A DNA stretch of 53,670 bases from Paracoccaceae bacterium. GTDB lineage: Bacteria; Pseudomonadota; Alphaproteobacteria; Rhodobacterales; Rhodobacteraceae. Of this stretch, positions 8,731 to 18,909 are shown piece after piece. The notes below the pieces were generated by a model that worked only from the letters and a program-made list of their open reading frames with translations, did no database searches and was not told the origin of the DNA. Positions within the stretch are counted from its first letter, which is position 1, and every line of letters starts with the position of its first letter. Made by a program: the position numbers and the translations under genes. The DNA lies in assembly GCA_021775315.1 (NCBI GenBank), contig JAJFIC010000010.1, positions 1-53,670 of the forward strand, given 5' to 3'.

Positions 8731-9648
8731 TCAGACCTTGAGGTTTGGGATGATCTGTTTTTTGCGGCTCATGACGCCGGGCAGAACCACTGAATTGCCG
8801 TCAACGCTGATGCCAAAGCTTTTTTCGGCAACCGATTTCACCAAGTCGTTGGGCACAAGTAGGGTGGCCTGTTCGTTCAGGATATCAACCACGAACAAAA
8901 GAACCTGATCAACGCCATCCTCAGTCGCAACTGCGCCCATCGACGCCATGATGCTGTCTTGGCGGTCAAGAACGACAGCCGGGGCGGTGGTTTCCAGAAC
9001 CGAGACGCGGAAATTGGTGCCGTCGACCTCGTATTTCTTTGAATCCATGCGGATCAGTTCCGCGTCCGAAAAGCTGGACACGTCGGATTTTGCGGCGAAC
9101 ATTTCGGCGGCATAATCCGCGATGTTAAGGCCCAGTTCGCCTGCCAGTTTTTCGGCCAGTGCTTTGTCGGTTGGGGTTGTGGTCGGGCTGCGGAATTCCA
9201 GCGTGTCAGACAGAACGCAGGACAACATCAGCCCTTTGATCGCATCCGGGGCGTTGTCCAGATCGCGACCGATAAGCCAGCTCATCACTGTGGCGGTGGC
9301 GGCTACCGGGCGCAGGGTGATCTTGATCGGGTTTTTGGTTTTGATCCCGCCGGTCAGAAGATGGTGATCAATGATTTCGGCAATATTTGCGTCGTTAATA
9401 TTTTCCGGCAATTCGCCCGGATTATTCGTGTCAACGATGACAACCTCGTCGTCTGAACCTAGCGCGCCTAGGGTCGTTGGCATGTCCACGCCCCAACGGT
9501 TCAGAACGAAAACGGCCTCGGTGTTGGGCTGCTCCAGAACAAAGGCTTGCGCGGTTTTGCCTTGCACGTCGCGCAGATACCATTCCCAGATAAGGGCTGA
9601 ACAGGTGGCATCGGTGTCGGGGGCCAGATGGCCGAAAATCTTGATCAT
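8731..9648 (-). CDS. ppaC: Manganese-dependent (family II) inorganic pyrophosphatase
   Basis: The 305-residue DHH-family enzyme hydrolyses pyrophosphate to phosphate and pulls biosynthetic reactions forward. The metal-site motifs are present in order: GHLAPDTDATCSA at residues 6-18, VIVDTNNPGELP near residue 70, and the DHH triad in EIIDHHLLTGG near residue 90. The C-terminal DHHA2 domain ends with the substrate loop PGVMSRKKQIIP, whose SRKKQ is the family signature. The length is normal. Family II is less usual than family I in proteobacteria but is regular in Rhodobacterales. Confidence 0.95.
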   Translation of the reverse strand: MIKIFGHLAPDTDATCSALIWEWYLRDVQGKTAQAFVLEQPNTEAVFVLNRWGVDMPTTLGALGSDDEVVIVDTNNPGELPENINDANIAEIIDHHLLTGGIKTKNPIKITLRPVAATATVMSWLIGRDLDNAPDAIKGLMLSCVLSDTLEFRSPTTTPTDKALAEKLAGELGLNIADYAAEMFAAKSDVSSFSDAELIRMDSKKYEVDGTNFRVSVLETTAPAVVLDRQDSIMASMGAVATEDGVDQVLLFVVDILNEQATLLVPNDLVKSVAEKSFGISVDGNSVVLPGVMSRKKQIIPNLKV

Positions 9649-9821
9649 AGGTTTGGATTCGTCTTCTTAGGTGGGAAATCAACGGTCTTATAAGAGTATG
9701 CCCAACCCTTGTCACCCGCCTTGTCGTTCTGCGCGGCGCTGCTGGTGGTGCTAACCTGCGGTACCCTGTCGCGCAGGCCATGTGCCCGCGGCTTTTTCTG
9801 GTGCGTATGCGGGTGCAGCCG

Positions 9822-10829
9822 TTAGTTTTTGCGAACGCTATCCAGCGCTGTGATTTCAAATCCTTCACGGACCAAAAGGTTTAGCAACCCTTCCTGACCA
9901 GATAAATGCAAAGCACCAGCGGCTACGAAAACCTGTGTGCCGGTGACCTCGGCCAACAATTTTTCGACCCATTTCTTGTTGCGCCCGCTCAGCAATATTT
10001 CTTCGGATTTGGCGAACATTTCCGTCACTTTTTCGGGGCTGTAGCGTCCGCTTGCATTGGCATTGATTTTGGAAATTTCCCAAATCTCACGTACCTGACC
10101 TTTGAGGTATTGATTGCGCATGGTGATAAACATGTCGTCAGCGTTTTCGATGTTCAGCAGCGCGCCCCGGACCATCTCGATCTGATCGTCAAACTTTTCA
10201 TCACTAAACAAATTGATCAATGTGTCATGTGGTTCGAGGCTGCGAAGCGGGATCGCATTTAAGGTCGCCGTGTCCATGATGTTAAAATCAATTCCTTCCA
10301 GACCGGCGGCCTCCATTTGCAGTGCACATAACGGCAGGGATATCGTCATTGACACCAACCACGGCGCCATTTTGCTGGCGATGAAGGGAAGCATTCCACG
10401 ATCTTTCAGGGCGGTTGACAATAATTGCCATTCTTCTTCTGTAAGGGTGTCGGGCAGCGTCGGGTTGTCGTAATTGAATAACAGGGCCGGATTGGCCAGC
10501 ATGTCCTTTTGCAACCGTTCCAAGTCTTGGCGCGTTGCCTCAACATAAACGGCGTCAGCGCGTTCGATCAGTGGTGTGATCCTGCCCATCATCAACGCCG
10601 CTTCAGCGTCGTAGATGTGAAAGGTGCCAAACAGCCAAATCGTAGTGTCATTGCGCGTCGCTTGCCACAATAGCCCGGTTGGATAGGGGTGCTTTTTCAC
10701 CAGCGACGCCAATTCAGACCGTTCCTCGGCGGACATTTGTTCGATCTGGTCGCTGCCAGCGCATTCTTGGGCTGCGGAAACAGTGCTGGTGAATAAGAGC
10801 GCGCCAAGTACCAGCCAGAATTTTAACAT
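9822..10829 (-). CDS. TraB/GumN-family secreted protein
   Basis: The 335-residue protein has a signal peptide (MLKFWLVLGALLFTSTVSAAQE) and the TraB/GumN signature. Near residue 65 is TIWLFGTFHIYDAEA with the GTFH motif, and near the C terminus is FVAAGALHLSGQEGLLNLLVREGFEI with the second conserved His. The family resembles Tiki-type metalloproteases, so it may be an exported metal-dependent peptidase, but activity is not shown for bacterial members. An in-frame ATG five codons upstream (10844) is possible; the chosen start gives a cleaner signal peptide. About 170 bases separate it from ppaC and I see nothing in that gap. Confidence 0.85.
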   Translation of the reverse strand: MLKFWLVLGALLFTSTVSAAQECAGSDQIEQMSAEERSELASLVKKHPYPTGLLWQATRNDTTIWLFGTFHIYDAEAALMMGRITPLIERADAVYVEATRQDLERLQKDMLANPALLFNYDNPTLPDTLTEEEWQLLSTALKDRGMLPFIASKMAPWLVSMTISLPLCALQMEAAGLEGIDFNIMDTATLNAIPLRSLEPHDTLINLFSDEKFDDQIEMVRGALLNIENADDMFITMRNQYLKGQVREIWEISKINANASGRYSPEKVTEMFAKSEEILLSGRNKKWVEKLLAEVTGTQVFVAAGALHLSGQEGLLNLLVREGFEITALDSVRKN

Positions 10830-10925
10830 TTTCGAATTTTCCACCTGTTAATTCCAATTTCCGCCACTGTTGGGGCAATGCAACTTATAGGCAAGTCGAA
10901 AAAACCGTGTCTGATCTTGGCTTGG

Positions 10926-10955
10926 CCTTGACTCGGAACTGGCATGTCCCTAAAT
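10926..10955 (+). promoter_or_regulatory. Candidate sigma-32 (RpoH) promoter of groESL
   Basis: CCTTGAC (10926-10932) and TCCCTAAAT (10947-10955) are separated by 14 bases, which resembles the alphaproteobacterial heat-shock promoter (CTTGAA and CCCCATNT). The expected start point falls just before the CIRCE element, as in other groESL operons. This is inferred from the motif and the position. Confidence 0.5.
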
Positions 10956-10962
10956 CCCTCTG

Positions 10963-10991
10963 GTTATCACTCAACGGTGGCGAGTGATAAC
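10963..10991. promoter_or_regulatory. CIRCE operator (HrcA binding site) of groESL
   Basis: GTTATCACTC and GAGTGATAAC form a perfect inverted repeat around a 9-base spacer. The CIRCE consensus is TTAGCACTC-N9-GAGTGCTAA, so spacing and the ACTC/GAGT core are exact. Both arms carry T instead of G at the fourth position of the consensus half-site, a symmetric change. The element is 56 bases before the groES start. HrcA bound here would repress groESL until heat or misfolded protein titrates GroEL. Confidence 0.93.
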
Positions 10992-11047
10992 AACACGTTC
11001 AAGCCACCACTGAAATTTGGAATACTCGCAACTAAGGAGCGATTTCT

Positions 11048-11332
11048 ATGGCATTTACACCTTTACACGACCGTGTTCTGGTTCGTCGTCTTGAAGGCGA
11101 AGAAAAAACAGCTGGCGGGTTGATCATCCCGGATAGCGCAAAAGAAAAGCCCGCCGAGGGTGAAGTTGTTTCCGTGGGCGCAGGCGCACGTGACGAAGAC
11201 GGCGAGCGCATCGCGATGGACGTCAAAGCAGGCGACAAAGTCCTGTTTGGCAAATGGTCCGGCACAGAAATCACCCTTGACGGTGAAGAACTGTTGATCA
11301 TGAAAGAAAGCGACATTCTGGGCCTGCTGTAA
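11048..11332 (+). CDS. groES: Co-chaperonin GroES
   Basis: The 94-residue co-chaperonin forms the heptameric lid of the GroEL cage. The family features are complete: [29 protein letters not shown], where [11 protein letters not shown] is the mobile loop that docks on GroEL, and the C-terminal YG-like [26 protein letters not shown]. It follows the CIRCE operator, has an AAGGAG ribosome-binding site, and precedes groEL by 48 bases in the usual bicistronic operon. Confidence 0.98.
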   Translation: MAFTPLHDRVLVRRLEGEEKTAGGLIIPDSAKEKPAEGEVVSVGAGARDEDGERIAMDVKAGDKVLFGKWSGTEITLDGEELLIMKESDILGLL

Positions 11333-11353
11333 GCGCTCGATTGATCCCTTTAA

Positions 11354-13030
<1,677 letters not shown>

Positions 13031-13067
13031 AAACCGGCTTTGGCCCTGCAAAGGGCCAAAACGGTTT
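13031..13067 (+). repeat. Post-groEL hairpin repeat, copy 1
   Basis: Immediately after the groEL stop lies a nested inverted repeat. Outer arms AAACCG and CGGTTT enclose the inner stem TTTGGCCCT / AGGGCCAAA. The sequence recurs 77 bases downstream. It could protect the 3' end of the groESL mRNA or act as a weak terminator, since no long T tract follows directly. Confidence 0.7.
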
Positions 13068-13107
13068 TCGCGGTAGGGGTTTGCACAGAAAACACCGAAA
13101 GCATCAG

Positions 13108-13146
13108 GAACCGGCTTTGGCCCTGCAAAGGGGCTGAAACGGTTTC
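13108..13146 (+). repeat. Post-groEL hairpin repeat, copy 2
   Basis: A second, imperfect copy of the hairpin found at 13031-13067. Both share AACCGGCTTTGGCCCTGCAA. The second arm has changed to GGGGCTGAAACGGTTT, so the inner stem has a mismatch while the outer AACCG/CGGTT pairing remains. Tandem duplication of a hairpin downstream of a highly expressed operon is the simplest explanation. Confidence 0.7.
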
Positions 13147-13193
13147 AGTCTGACCAGACCACCCGGACTTGATCCGGGAAATGCAAAGATTAG

Positions 13194-13221
13194 AAAAGGG
13201 CTGCTTTGGCGGCCCTTTTTT
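13194..13221 (+). terminator. Rho-independent terminator downstream of groESL
   Basis: AAAAGGGC (13194-13201) pairs with GCCCTTTT (13212-13219) and ends in six T residues. It is about 165 bases after groEL, beyond the two hairpin repeats, and is the first canonical terminator of the operon. Confidence 0.87.
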
Positions 13222-13305
13222 GCGTTTTCCGGGTTGCGCTTGGAATTGCCGGGGCAACGCAACCCCGTGCTTGACTTTGGTTGGCATTAATATAACAATA
13301 ATGTT

Positions 13306-13674
13306 ATGGAACAGATTGGTTATACATCTGCGCAATCAAATCTGGATGCTGTGTTTGCGGCATTGGCCGATCCGACGCGCCGCGCGATTCTTATGCGGCT
13401 GGCAGATGGCGAAGCCAGCGTAAATGAAATTGCGGCTCCTTTTGAGATTTCGCAACCTGCGGTCTCGCGGCATCTTAAAGTGTTGGAAAAGGCTGGTCTG
13501 ATCGAACGGGAAGTCGATGAACAACGCCGCCCGGCCCGGTTAAACGGTGCAAAACTGGCGGTCGCTGTGAATTGGCTTGAGGAATTCCGGGCCTTTTGGG
13601 GCACCAGTTTTGATCAGCTCGACGATGTTCTGGATACATTAAAACAATCAAAAGAATGGGAAGCAAAAAAATGA
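13306..13674 (+). CDS. ArsR-family transcriptional regulator
   Basis: The 122-residue protein is a winged-helix repressor of the ArsR/SmtB family. The recognition region is clear: ALADPTRRAILMRLADGEASVNEIAAPF, then the helix-turn-helix ISQPAVSRHLKVLEKAGLIE (residues about 45-64). It lacks the metal-binding Cys pair of arsenic sensors, so it is not a classical metal sensor. It belongs to the subgroup paired with SRPBCC proteins and its last codons overlap the start of the next gene (ATGA), which implies coupled translation and probably control of its own operon. Confidence 0.93.
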   Translation: MEQIGYTSAQSNLDAVFAALADPTRRAILMRLADGEASVNEIAAPFEISQPAVSRHLKVLEKAGLIEREVDEQRRPARLNGAKLAVAVNWLEEFRAFWGTSFDQLDDVLDTLKQSKEWEAKK

Positions 13675-14174
13675 GTACTCTGCCTGAATACGTCCTTGAT
13701 CGTGTTTTTGACGCGCCACGTGATTTGGTCTGGCGCGCCTGGACTGATCCCAAGCTTTTGTCGCGGTGGTATGGGCCGGGCGTTGAAACCATCATCCACG
13801 AATTTGACCTCAAACCCGGCGGTAAATGGTTGAACGAAATGAAATGGGGCGAGAAATCCATGCTCAGCGTGGTCGAATTCACCGACGTCACGCCGCCTGA
13901 ACGGCTGGTCTGGCACCATTCAACTGCTGACGAGAACTGGAATGTCGTCGCCTCGCCGATGATGCCGGATTGGCCGCGTGTTTTGCTGACCACCGTGACA
14001 TTCACCGATCAGGGTGAAAAAACCAACGTGCGCTTGTCGCAAATCCCAGTGGATGCGACAGAGGCCGAGATCGCCTGTTTCACCAATATGATGGACGGCA
14101 TGAGCAAAGGCTGGGGCAGCGGATACGCCATCATGGACCAGATGTTCGCCGAGCTTCAGGCGAGCGGGGCATGA
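13671..14174 (+). CDS. SRPBCC / AHSA1-domain protein
   Basis: The 167-residue protein has the START/Bet v1-like fold of the AHSA1 (activator of Hsp90 ATPase) family. It shows VFDAPRDLVWRAWTDPKLLSRWYGP near the N terminus, GGKWLNEMKWG and TDVTPPERLVWHH in the middle, and a final helix starting GMSKGWGSGYAIM. These domains bind small hydrophobic ligands; the ligand here is unknown. It starts inside the arsR stop and ends inside the start of the next membrane protein gene, so the three form a tight operon. The ArsR-SRPBCC pairing is common in proteobacteria. Confidence 0.9.
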   Translation: MSTLPEYVLDRVFDAPRDLVWRAWTDPKLLSRWYGPGVETIIHEFDLKPGGKWLNEMKWGEKSMLSVVEFTDVTPPERLVWHHSTADENWNVVASPMMPDWPRVLLTTVTFTDQGEKTNVRLSQIPVDATEAEIACFTNMMDGMSKGWGSGYAIMDQMFAELQASGA

Positions 14175-14611
14175 CAACGGGCGACGACGCCACGCAAAGA
14201 GTGCATTGGAGCTTTTGGCTCATCGCCGTGCTGGCGCTGATCTGGAATGCAATGGGCGGGGTCAATTTCATCATGCAGATGAGCCCCGAAACGCTTGCCG
14301 CAATGCCGCCGTCGCACCGTGCCATCGCGGAAAGCCGCCCACTTTGGGCCTCTGGTGCATTTGCCGTTGGCGTTTTTGGCGGTGTGGTTGGGTGCATTCT
14401 GCTGTTGCTCAGGAAAAAGACCGCGACGCCGGTCTTTATTCTTTCGCTGGTCGCCATAATGGCCACGATGATCCATGCCTATCTGTTGTCCGGCGCGCCT
14501 GTCGATTTCAGCCCGTTTGAAATCGTGCTGGCCGTGCTGATGCCGATTGTGGTTGCCGGGTTTTTGGTTTGGTATTCCGCCCGCGCTGACAAAAATGCGT
14601 GGCTGACCTGA
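14171..14611 (+). CDS. Small integral membrane protein, four predicted helices
   Basis: The 146-residue protein has about four hydrophobic helices: residues 13-35, 61-80, 86-106 and 116-137. It contains the segment WNAMGGVNFIMQM between the first and second helices, which I associate with small proteobacterial membrane proteins sometimes annotated as sugar transporters without evidence. Its ATG overlaps the SRPBCC stop, so it belongs to the ArsR-controlled operon. A terminator follows 28 bases after the stop. The function is unknown. Confidence 0.75.
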   Translation: MTTGDDATQRVHWSFWLIAVLALIWNAMGGVNFIMQMSPETLAAMPPSHRAIAESRPLWASGAFAVGVFGGVVGCILLLLRKKTATPVFILSLVAIMATMIHAYLLSGAPVDFSPFEIVLAVLMPIVVAGFLVWYSARADKNAWLT

Positions 14612-14639
14612 ACCGGGTTGCCAACAAATCAGTAAAGGA

Positions 14640-14668
14640 AAGGGGATCGGGCAATCGGTCCCCTTTTT
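14640..14668 (+). terminator. Rho-independent terminator after the ArsR operon
   Basis: AAGGGGATCG pairs with CGGTCCCCTT (one G-T pair) around a 6-base loop and ends in five T residues. This fits the end of the arsR-SRPBCC-membrane protein operon. Confidence 0.88.
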
Positions 14669-14761
14669 CATTTCGGTCTTTCGCACCAGAAGCCGTGCAG
14701 AAACATGATGCAGGCACAATCTCGGATAGCTAGGGTGGTTAAGAAATAAGGAGCCCCACAT

Positions 14762-15817
14762 ATGGACAATGAAAAAATCAAAGCCTTCGCCAACACTGTT
14801 TACCGCGATATGGCGGGCGCGATGGCCGTGGGCATGGCAGATGTCGGCACGCGCACCGGATTGTTCCGTGCTATGGCGGGCAAAGGCGGCATGGACGCCG
14901 CCGAACTGACCAAGGCGACCGGGCTGCAAATGCGTTACGTTGACGAATGGTTGCGCGGCATGGCGGCGGCTGAATACCTGACTTATGCCCCTGACGATCA
15001 GACCTACACCCTGCCTGACGAACACGCTTATCTTTTGGCCTCAGAAGGCAGCGACCATTTCACCGGCGGTTTGTTCCGCTTTGCCCCGGTTTTGCTTAGC
15101 AAAGTGTCAGAGGTTTCCGAGGCTTTTAAAACCGGCGGCGGTGTCAAGTTTGACGAATTCGGCGAAGATTGCGTTCACGCGGTGGATATGATCAACGCCG
15201 GAACCTACGACCAGCGGTTTTCTGGCTACTGGCTGGCGTCCATGCCGGATGTGATTGCCAAACTGGAAAAAGGCGCGCGGGTTCTTGACGTTGGCTGCGG
15301 CGTAGGCCGGGTGTCGCTGAATATCGCACGTCACTTTCCCAATTGCGACGTCGTCGGGCTGGACCCTGACGCGGCCTCAATCCGGCACGCGCGCGCGGCG
15401 GCCGGGCAGGCTGGCCTGTCTGACAGGATCGAATTTGTCTGCGGCTCCACGCGCGATTATGCCCCGGCCAGTGGCTTTGATCTGATCACCGCTTGCGATT
15501 GCGTGCATGATTTCGCAGCCCCCATCGGCACACTGGCAGAGATACGCCAATTGTTAGCCCCCGATGGCACCTTGTTCATTGTGGAACCTAAAGCCTCGGA
15601 CCGGGTTGAGGATAACATTCATCCCATTGGGGCGATGTATTATGGCTTCAGCCTGTTTCATTGCATGACACAGTCGCTGGCCAACGGTGGTCCGGGACTG
15701 GGAACTTGTATGGGCCCCGCCAAAACCAGCGCCCTGCTTGGCGAGGCGGGTTTTGGCCAGATCGAAACCTTGCCGATAAAAAGCCTGACGAACGCATTCT
15801 ATCAGGCAAAACTGTAG
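14762..15817 (+). CDS. SAM-dependent class I methyltransferase with N-terminal winged-helix domain
   Basis: The 351-residue protein has an N-terminal dimerisation/winged-helix segment (residues 15-85, GMADVGTRTGLFRAMA, then TKATGLQMRYVDEWLRGMAA) like O-methyltransferases. A Rossmann methyltransferase domain follows. Motif I is RVLDVGCGVGRVSLNIAR (residues 173-190), motif II DVVGLDPDAASIRHAR, and motif IV DLITACDCVHDFAAP. The acidic residue after strand 2 (GLDPD) binds the ribose of SAM. The substrate is unknown. It stands alone behind a GGAG ribosome-binding site, between a terminator and a pseudogene. Confidence 0.9.
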   Translation: MDNEKIKAFANTVYRDMAGAMAVGMADVGTRTGLFRAMAGKGGMDAAELTKATGLQMRYVDEWLRGMAAAEYLTYAPDDQTYTLPDEHAYLLASEGSDHFTGGLFRFAPVLLSKVSEVSEAFKTGGGVKFDEFGEDCVHAVDMINAGTYDQRFSGYWLASMPDVIAKLEKGARVLDVGCGVGRVSLNIARHFPNCDVVGLDPDAASIRHARAAAGQAGLSDRIEFVCGSTRDYAPASGFDLITACDCVHDFAAPIGTLAEIRQLLAPDGTLFIVEPKASDRVEDNIHPIGAMYYGFSLFHCMTQSLANGGPGLGTCMGPAKTSALLGEAGFGQIETLPIKSLTNAFYQAKL

Positions 15818-15851
15818 CAACGGATTGAGCCGTCAAACCAAAGGCAACGCT

Positions 15852-16045
15852 ATGTTGATCAGGCCCGCCAGTGTGCAAGATCATCCTGCCATTGGCCGGA
15901 CGATCGAGGTCGCTTTGGCTATGACGTCGAAAACGAGCGTGGGTTCAGTTCGCCCTATCCGGCGGAATTCATGGCGGCCTGTGTGTTTGACGCCAGCGCA
16001 TTCCGCTCACTTCCACGCGAGCTTGTCTATCCCGCAGAATTTTAG
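15852..16045 (+). pseudogene. GNAT N-acetyltransferase, internally deleted and frameshifted
   Basis: The first 20 or so codons read MLIRPASVQDHPAIGRTIEVA, the usual start of a GNAT acetyltransferase. From 15911, in another frame, the sequence reads RFGYDVENERGFSSPYPAEF and continues FMAACVFDASAFRSLPRELVYPAEF to a stop at 16043-16045, which is the usual end of the same family. The central part of about 100 residues, including the acetyl-CoA loop, is missing, and the two pieces are out of frame. The junction is near 15905-15920. The fragment cannot make an active enzyme. Confidence 0.82.
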
Positions 16046-16083
16046 GCTGGCGGTGGCGCTGTTTCAGTGCAGGATGCTGGGAC

Positions 16084-16911
16084 ATGCGCCTGTTCCTCTT
16101 AACCTCTCTCACCATGCTGGCCTTTGCGGCCAATTCGGTTCTGAACCGGCTTGCGCTGGCTGAGGATCTGATCGGCCCGTCCGGATTTGCCTTGGTGCGG
16201 GTTTTGTCCGGGGCGGTGGTTCTGGCCGCTTTGGTTTGGTGGCGTCACGCAAGGCCCGTTGATTTGTCTGAGGTTAAGGTGAGTTCGGTCGCGGCGCTGT
16301 CGGTTTATATTCTGGGCTTTACCTATGCTTATATCAATCTGGATGCCGGGATCGGCGCGCTGATCCTGTTTGGCGTGGTGCAGGTCACCATGTTCGCAGG
16401 CGCTTTGGTGTCGGGCGAGCGGGTCACAGCCAGACGATGGGCGGGTGCTGTGGTCGCCTTTGCGGGCCTGGTCTATCTGCTGGCGCCGTCAGCGGAGGCG
16501 CCTGACTTGGCCAGTGCGGCATTGATGGCGGCGGCGGGTGTCGGTTGGGGGTATTATTCGCTTTACGGAAAACATGTAGCAAAGCCCTTGCAGGCAACGG
16601 CGGGGAATTTCCTGCTATCGGCACCGCTGGCCCTTTTGGCTTGGTTTTTCATCACAGATACCCACGCGGCCAGCCTGATGGGTGTGGTGCTTGCAATCCT
16701 TTCGGGCGCGGTGACGTCCGGGCTTGGCTATGCGCTTTGGTACAGTTTGCTGCCGCGCTTAGAGACGGCACAGGCGGCAATTGCACAACTGACCGTGCCT
16801 GTGATCGCTATGGCTGGCGGCATCCTGTTTCTGTCCGAGGCGCTGAGCCTGCAATTCATTCTGGCGTCGCTGCTGATCCTTGGTGGCGTAGGTATTTCGA
16901 TCCGGCGCTAA
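16084..16911 (+). CDS. DMT-superfamily (EamA) transporter
   Basis: The 275-residue membrane protein has ten predicted helices in two EamA repeats of five. The first repeat includes FAANSVLNRLALAEDLIGPSGFALVRV and YILGFTYAYINLDAGIGALILFGVVQ, the second begins near GVGWGYYSLYGKHVAK. EamA proteins usually export amino acids or other metabolites. The substrate is not predictable. The start ATG is 38 bases after the GNAT pseudogene stop, and it may once have been cotranscribed with it. Confidence 0.88.
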   Translation: MRLFLLTSLTMLAFAANSVLNRLALAEDLIGPSGFALVRVLSGAVVLAALVWWRHARPVDLSEVKVSSVAALSVYILGFTYAYINLDAGIGALILFGVVQVTMFAGALVSGERVTARRWAGAVVAFAGLVYLLAPSAEAPDLASAALMAAAGVGWGYYSLYGKHVAKPLQATAGNFLLSAPLALLAWFFITDTHAASLMGVVLAILSGAVTSGLGYALWYSLLPRLETAQAAIAQLTVPVIAMAGGILFLSEALSLQFILASLLILGGVGISIRR

Positions 16912-16989
16912 ATTTGACGTTGCGTTCGCGCCAGCACGAAGCCGAATGGCCACATGGAAAAACCTGTGTGCAAGGACTACATATCGCGG

Positions 16990-17718
16990 ATGAGAAACCT
17001 AATCGTTGCCTTGATGTTGTTTCTGTCGGTGCCGCTGTCGGCACAGGCTGATTGCGTTTTGCTGCTGCATGGGCTGGCGCGGACATCCATGTCCCTAAAG
17101 GCGATGGAAATTGCGTTAAAGGCGGATGGCTATAGGACGGTTAACACGTCCTATCCATCGACCGAGGCCACGATTGAGGAATTGTCCGAAACGGTGATCC
17201 CCGTAGCGATCGCTGAGTGCGGCGACGAAAAGGTGCATTTCGTGACGCATTCGATGGGCGGTATTCTAGTACGGGCCTATCTTGACGGCGCGAAGCCGGA
17301 AAATCTGGGGCGCGTAGTCATGCTGGCGCCTCCCAACAAAGGCAGTGAAATCGTCGACACTTTTGGCGATCTCAAATTGTTTGAGTGGTTGAATGGCCCG
17401 GCGGGAATGGAAATGGGTGTAGGACCTGCAAGCGTTCCTGTGGGGTTAGGCCCGGCGAATTTCGAGGTCGGTATTATTGCTGGAAAAATGTCGGTCAGCC
17501 CGGTTTTTTCCTATGTGATTGAGGGTAGAGATGACGGTAAAGTGTCGGTCGACAGCACCCGGCTTGAAGGCATGCAGGACCATATTGTTTTGCCCAGCAC
17601 CCACACCTTTATGATGCTGAACCCCTTTGTTATTGCGCAAACCCTGACGTTCCTGAAGGACGGTGCGTTTGATCCTGACTTGTCGCTTAAGGATTTTGTC
17701 AAAGAGAAATTGCCGTGA
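16990..17718 (+). CDS. Secreted alpha/beta-hydrolase lipase/esterase
   Basis: The 242-residue protein starts with a signal peptide ([20 protein letters not shown]), chosen over an in-frame ATG 12 codons earlier because it begins exactly at the positive N region. The mature protein opens [15 protein letters not shown], the oxyanion-hole HG motif, and has the nucleophile elbow [16 protein letters not shown] with Ser88. The family resembles PGAP1-like and bacterial triacylglycerol lipases. A likely catalytic His is in [10 protein letters not shown] near residue 205. It would act in the periplasm on a lipid ester. Confidence 0.87.
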   Translation: MRNLIVALMLFLSVPLSAQADCVLLLHGLARTSMSLKAMEIALKADGYRTVNTSYPSTEATIEELSETVIPVAIAECGDEKVHFVTHSMGGILVRAYLDGAKPENLGRVVMLAPPNKGSEIVDTFGDLKLFEWLNGPAGMEMGVGPASVPVGLGPANFEVGIIAGKMSVSPVFSYVIEGRDDGKVSVDSTRLEGMQDHIVLPSTHTFMMLNPFVIAQTLTFLKDGAFDPDLSLKDFVKEKLP

Positions 17719-17756
17719 ATGTGCGGGGCGTATTGGCGGGAGGGATTGGTTAAGGT

Positions 17757-17795
17757 TTTGGCTTTTTTGAGTATTTAAGCAATAAAGAAGCCAAA
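17757..17795. terminator. Possible bidirectional terminator between lipase and purK
   Basis: TTTGGCTTTTTT (17757-17768) and AAAGAAGCCAAA (17784-17795) form a 12-bp stem with one G-T pair between two convergent genes. The stem itself is T-rich on the plus strand but lacks a separate T tract, so its strength is uncertain. Confidence 0.45.
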
Positions 17796-17823
17796 GTTGA
17801 GGAAAAGCCTTTTACAGGTTTTA

Positions 17824-18909
17824 CTATGCCGACCCAGTGATTTTGTTGATGTGGCCCATTTTACGGCCCATACGCGCCTCGGCTTTGCCGTAGAGGTGGA
17901 TGCCGGTGCTTGCGTCTGTTGCCAGCGCGTCGACATTCAGGGCCTCGTCGCCAATCAGGTTGATCATTTCAACGTTAGAGTGCCGTGCGCCATCACCCAG
18001 CGGCCAGCCCGCGATGGCACGGATATGTTGCTCAAACTGGTCGATCACGCAGCCATTTTGGGTCCAGTGGCCTGAATTATGCACCCGTGGGGCGATTTCG
18101 TTGACGATCAGACCGGTTTTGGTGACAAACAGCTCGACCCCTAAAACGCCGACATAATTCAGCGCGTTCAGAATGCGACCGGTCAGGATGATTGCGTCGG
18201 TATGTTGGGCGGATGTCAAATTGGCAGGCACTGTTGTTGTGTGCAGGATGCCGTCGCGATGGACGTTTTCGCCGGGGTCAAAACAAACGACCGCACCGTC
18301 GATTGACCTTGCGCCGATCACGGAAACTTCGTGACTGAAATCTATGAAGCCTTCCAAAACCGCTGGTGCTGCGTTGATTGCGTCAAAGGCGGCGGCGGCC
18401 TGATCTGCGTCGGTAATCCGGACCTGTCCTTTGCCATCATAGCCAAAGCATCGGGTTTTCAGGATGGCGGGTGTGCCGATTTTGCTGAGTGCATTTTGTA
18501 GGTCGAGCAAGCCGTCGATTTGGGCGAAAGGGGCGGTTGTCAGGCCCAAACCATTCAGGAAATCCTTTTCCTTCACCCGGTCCTGCGACACGGCCAATGC
18601 TGTTAGTCCCGGATGCACCGGGCAGATTCTTTCAATTTCATCAAGTGCATCTGGCGGGATGTTCTCAAACTCGTAAGTGACCACATCGACAGATTTGGCA
18701 AATGCCCGGATTGCGGCGGTGTCACTGTAAGGTGCGGTTGTGAGTTCTGCCGTGACTTGAGCCGCCGGTGGGTTGGTACCAGGCTCAAATATATGGGTTT
18801 GCAAACCCAGACGGGAGGCTGCCACGGACAGCATGCGGCCCAGTTGACCGCCGCCCAAGATGCCGATTTTGCCGCCCGGGCGCAAAGGCTCAGTCATCCT
18901 GAGGCTCAT
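17824..18909 (-). CDS. purK: 5-(Carboxyamino)imidazole ribonucleotide synthase (PurK)
   Basis: The 361-residue ATP-grasp enzyme joins bicarbonate to AIR to form N5-CAIR in purine synthesis. The N-terminal domain has [23 protein letters not shown], and the ATP-grasp core shows [19 protein letters not shown] and FFDPGEN-like [33 protein letters not shown] is the conserved catalytic region of PurK. The first 20 bases overlap the end of purE, so the pair is translationally coupled. Confidence 0.96.
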   Translation of the reverse strand: MSLRMTEPLRPGGKIGILGGGQLGRMLSVAASRLGLQTHIFEPGTNPPAAQVTAELTTAPYSDTAAIRAFAKSVDVVTYEFENIPPDALDEIERICPVHPGLTALAVSQDRVKEKDFLNGLGLTTAPFAQIDGLLDLQNALSKIGTPAILKTRCFGYDGKGQVRITDADQAAAAFDAINAAPAVLEGFIDFSHEVSVIGARSIDGAVVCFDPGENVHRDGILHTTTVPANLTSAQHTDAIILTGRILNALNYVGVLGVELFVTKTGLIVNEIAPRVHNSGHWTQNGCVIDQFEQHIRAIAGWPLGDGARHSNVEMINLIGDEALNVDALATDASTGIHLYGKAEARMGRKMGHINKITGSA

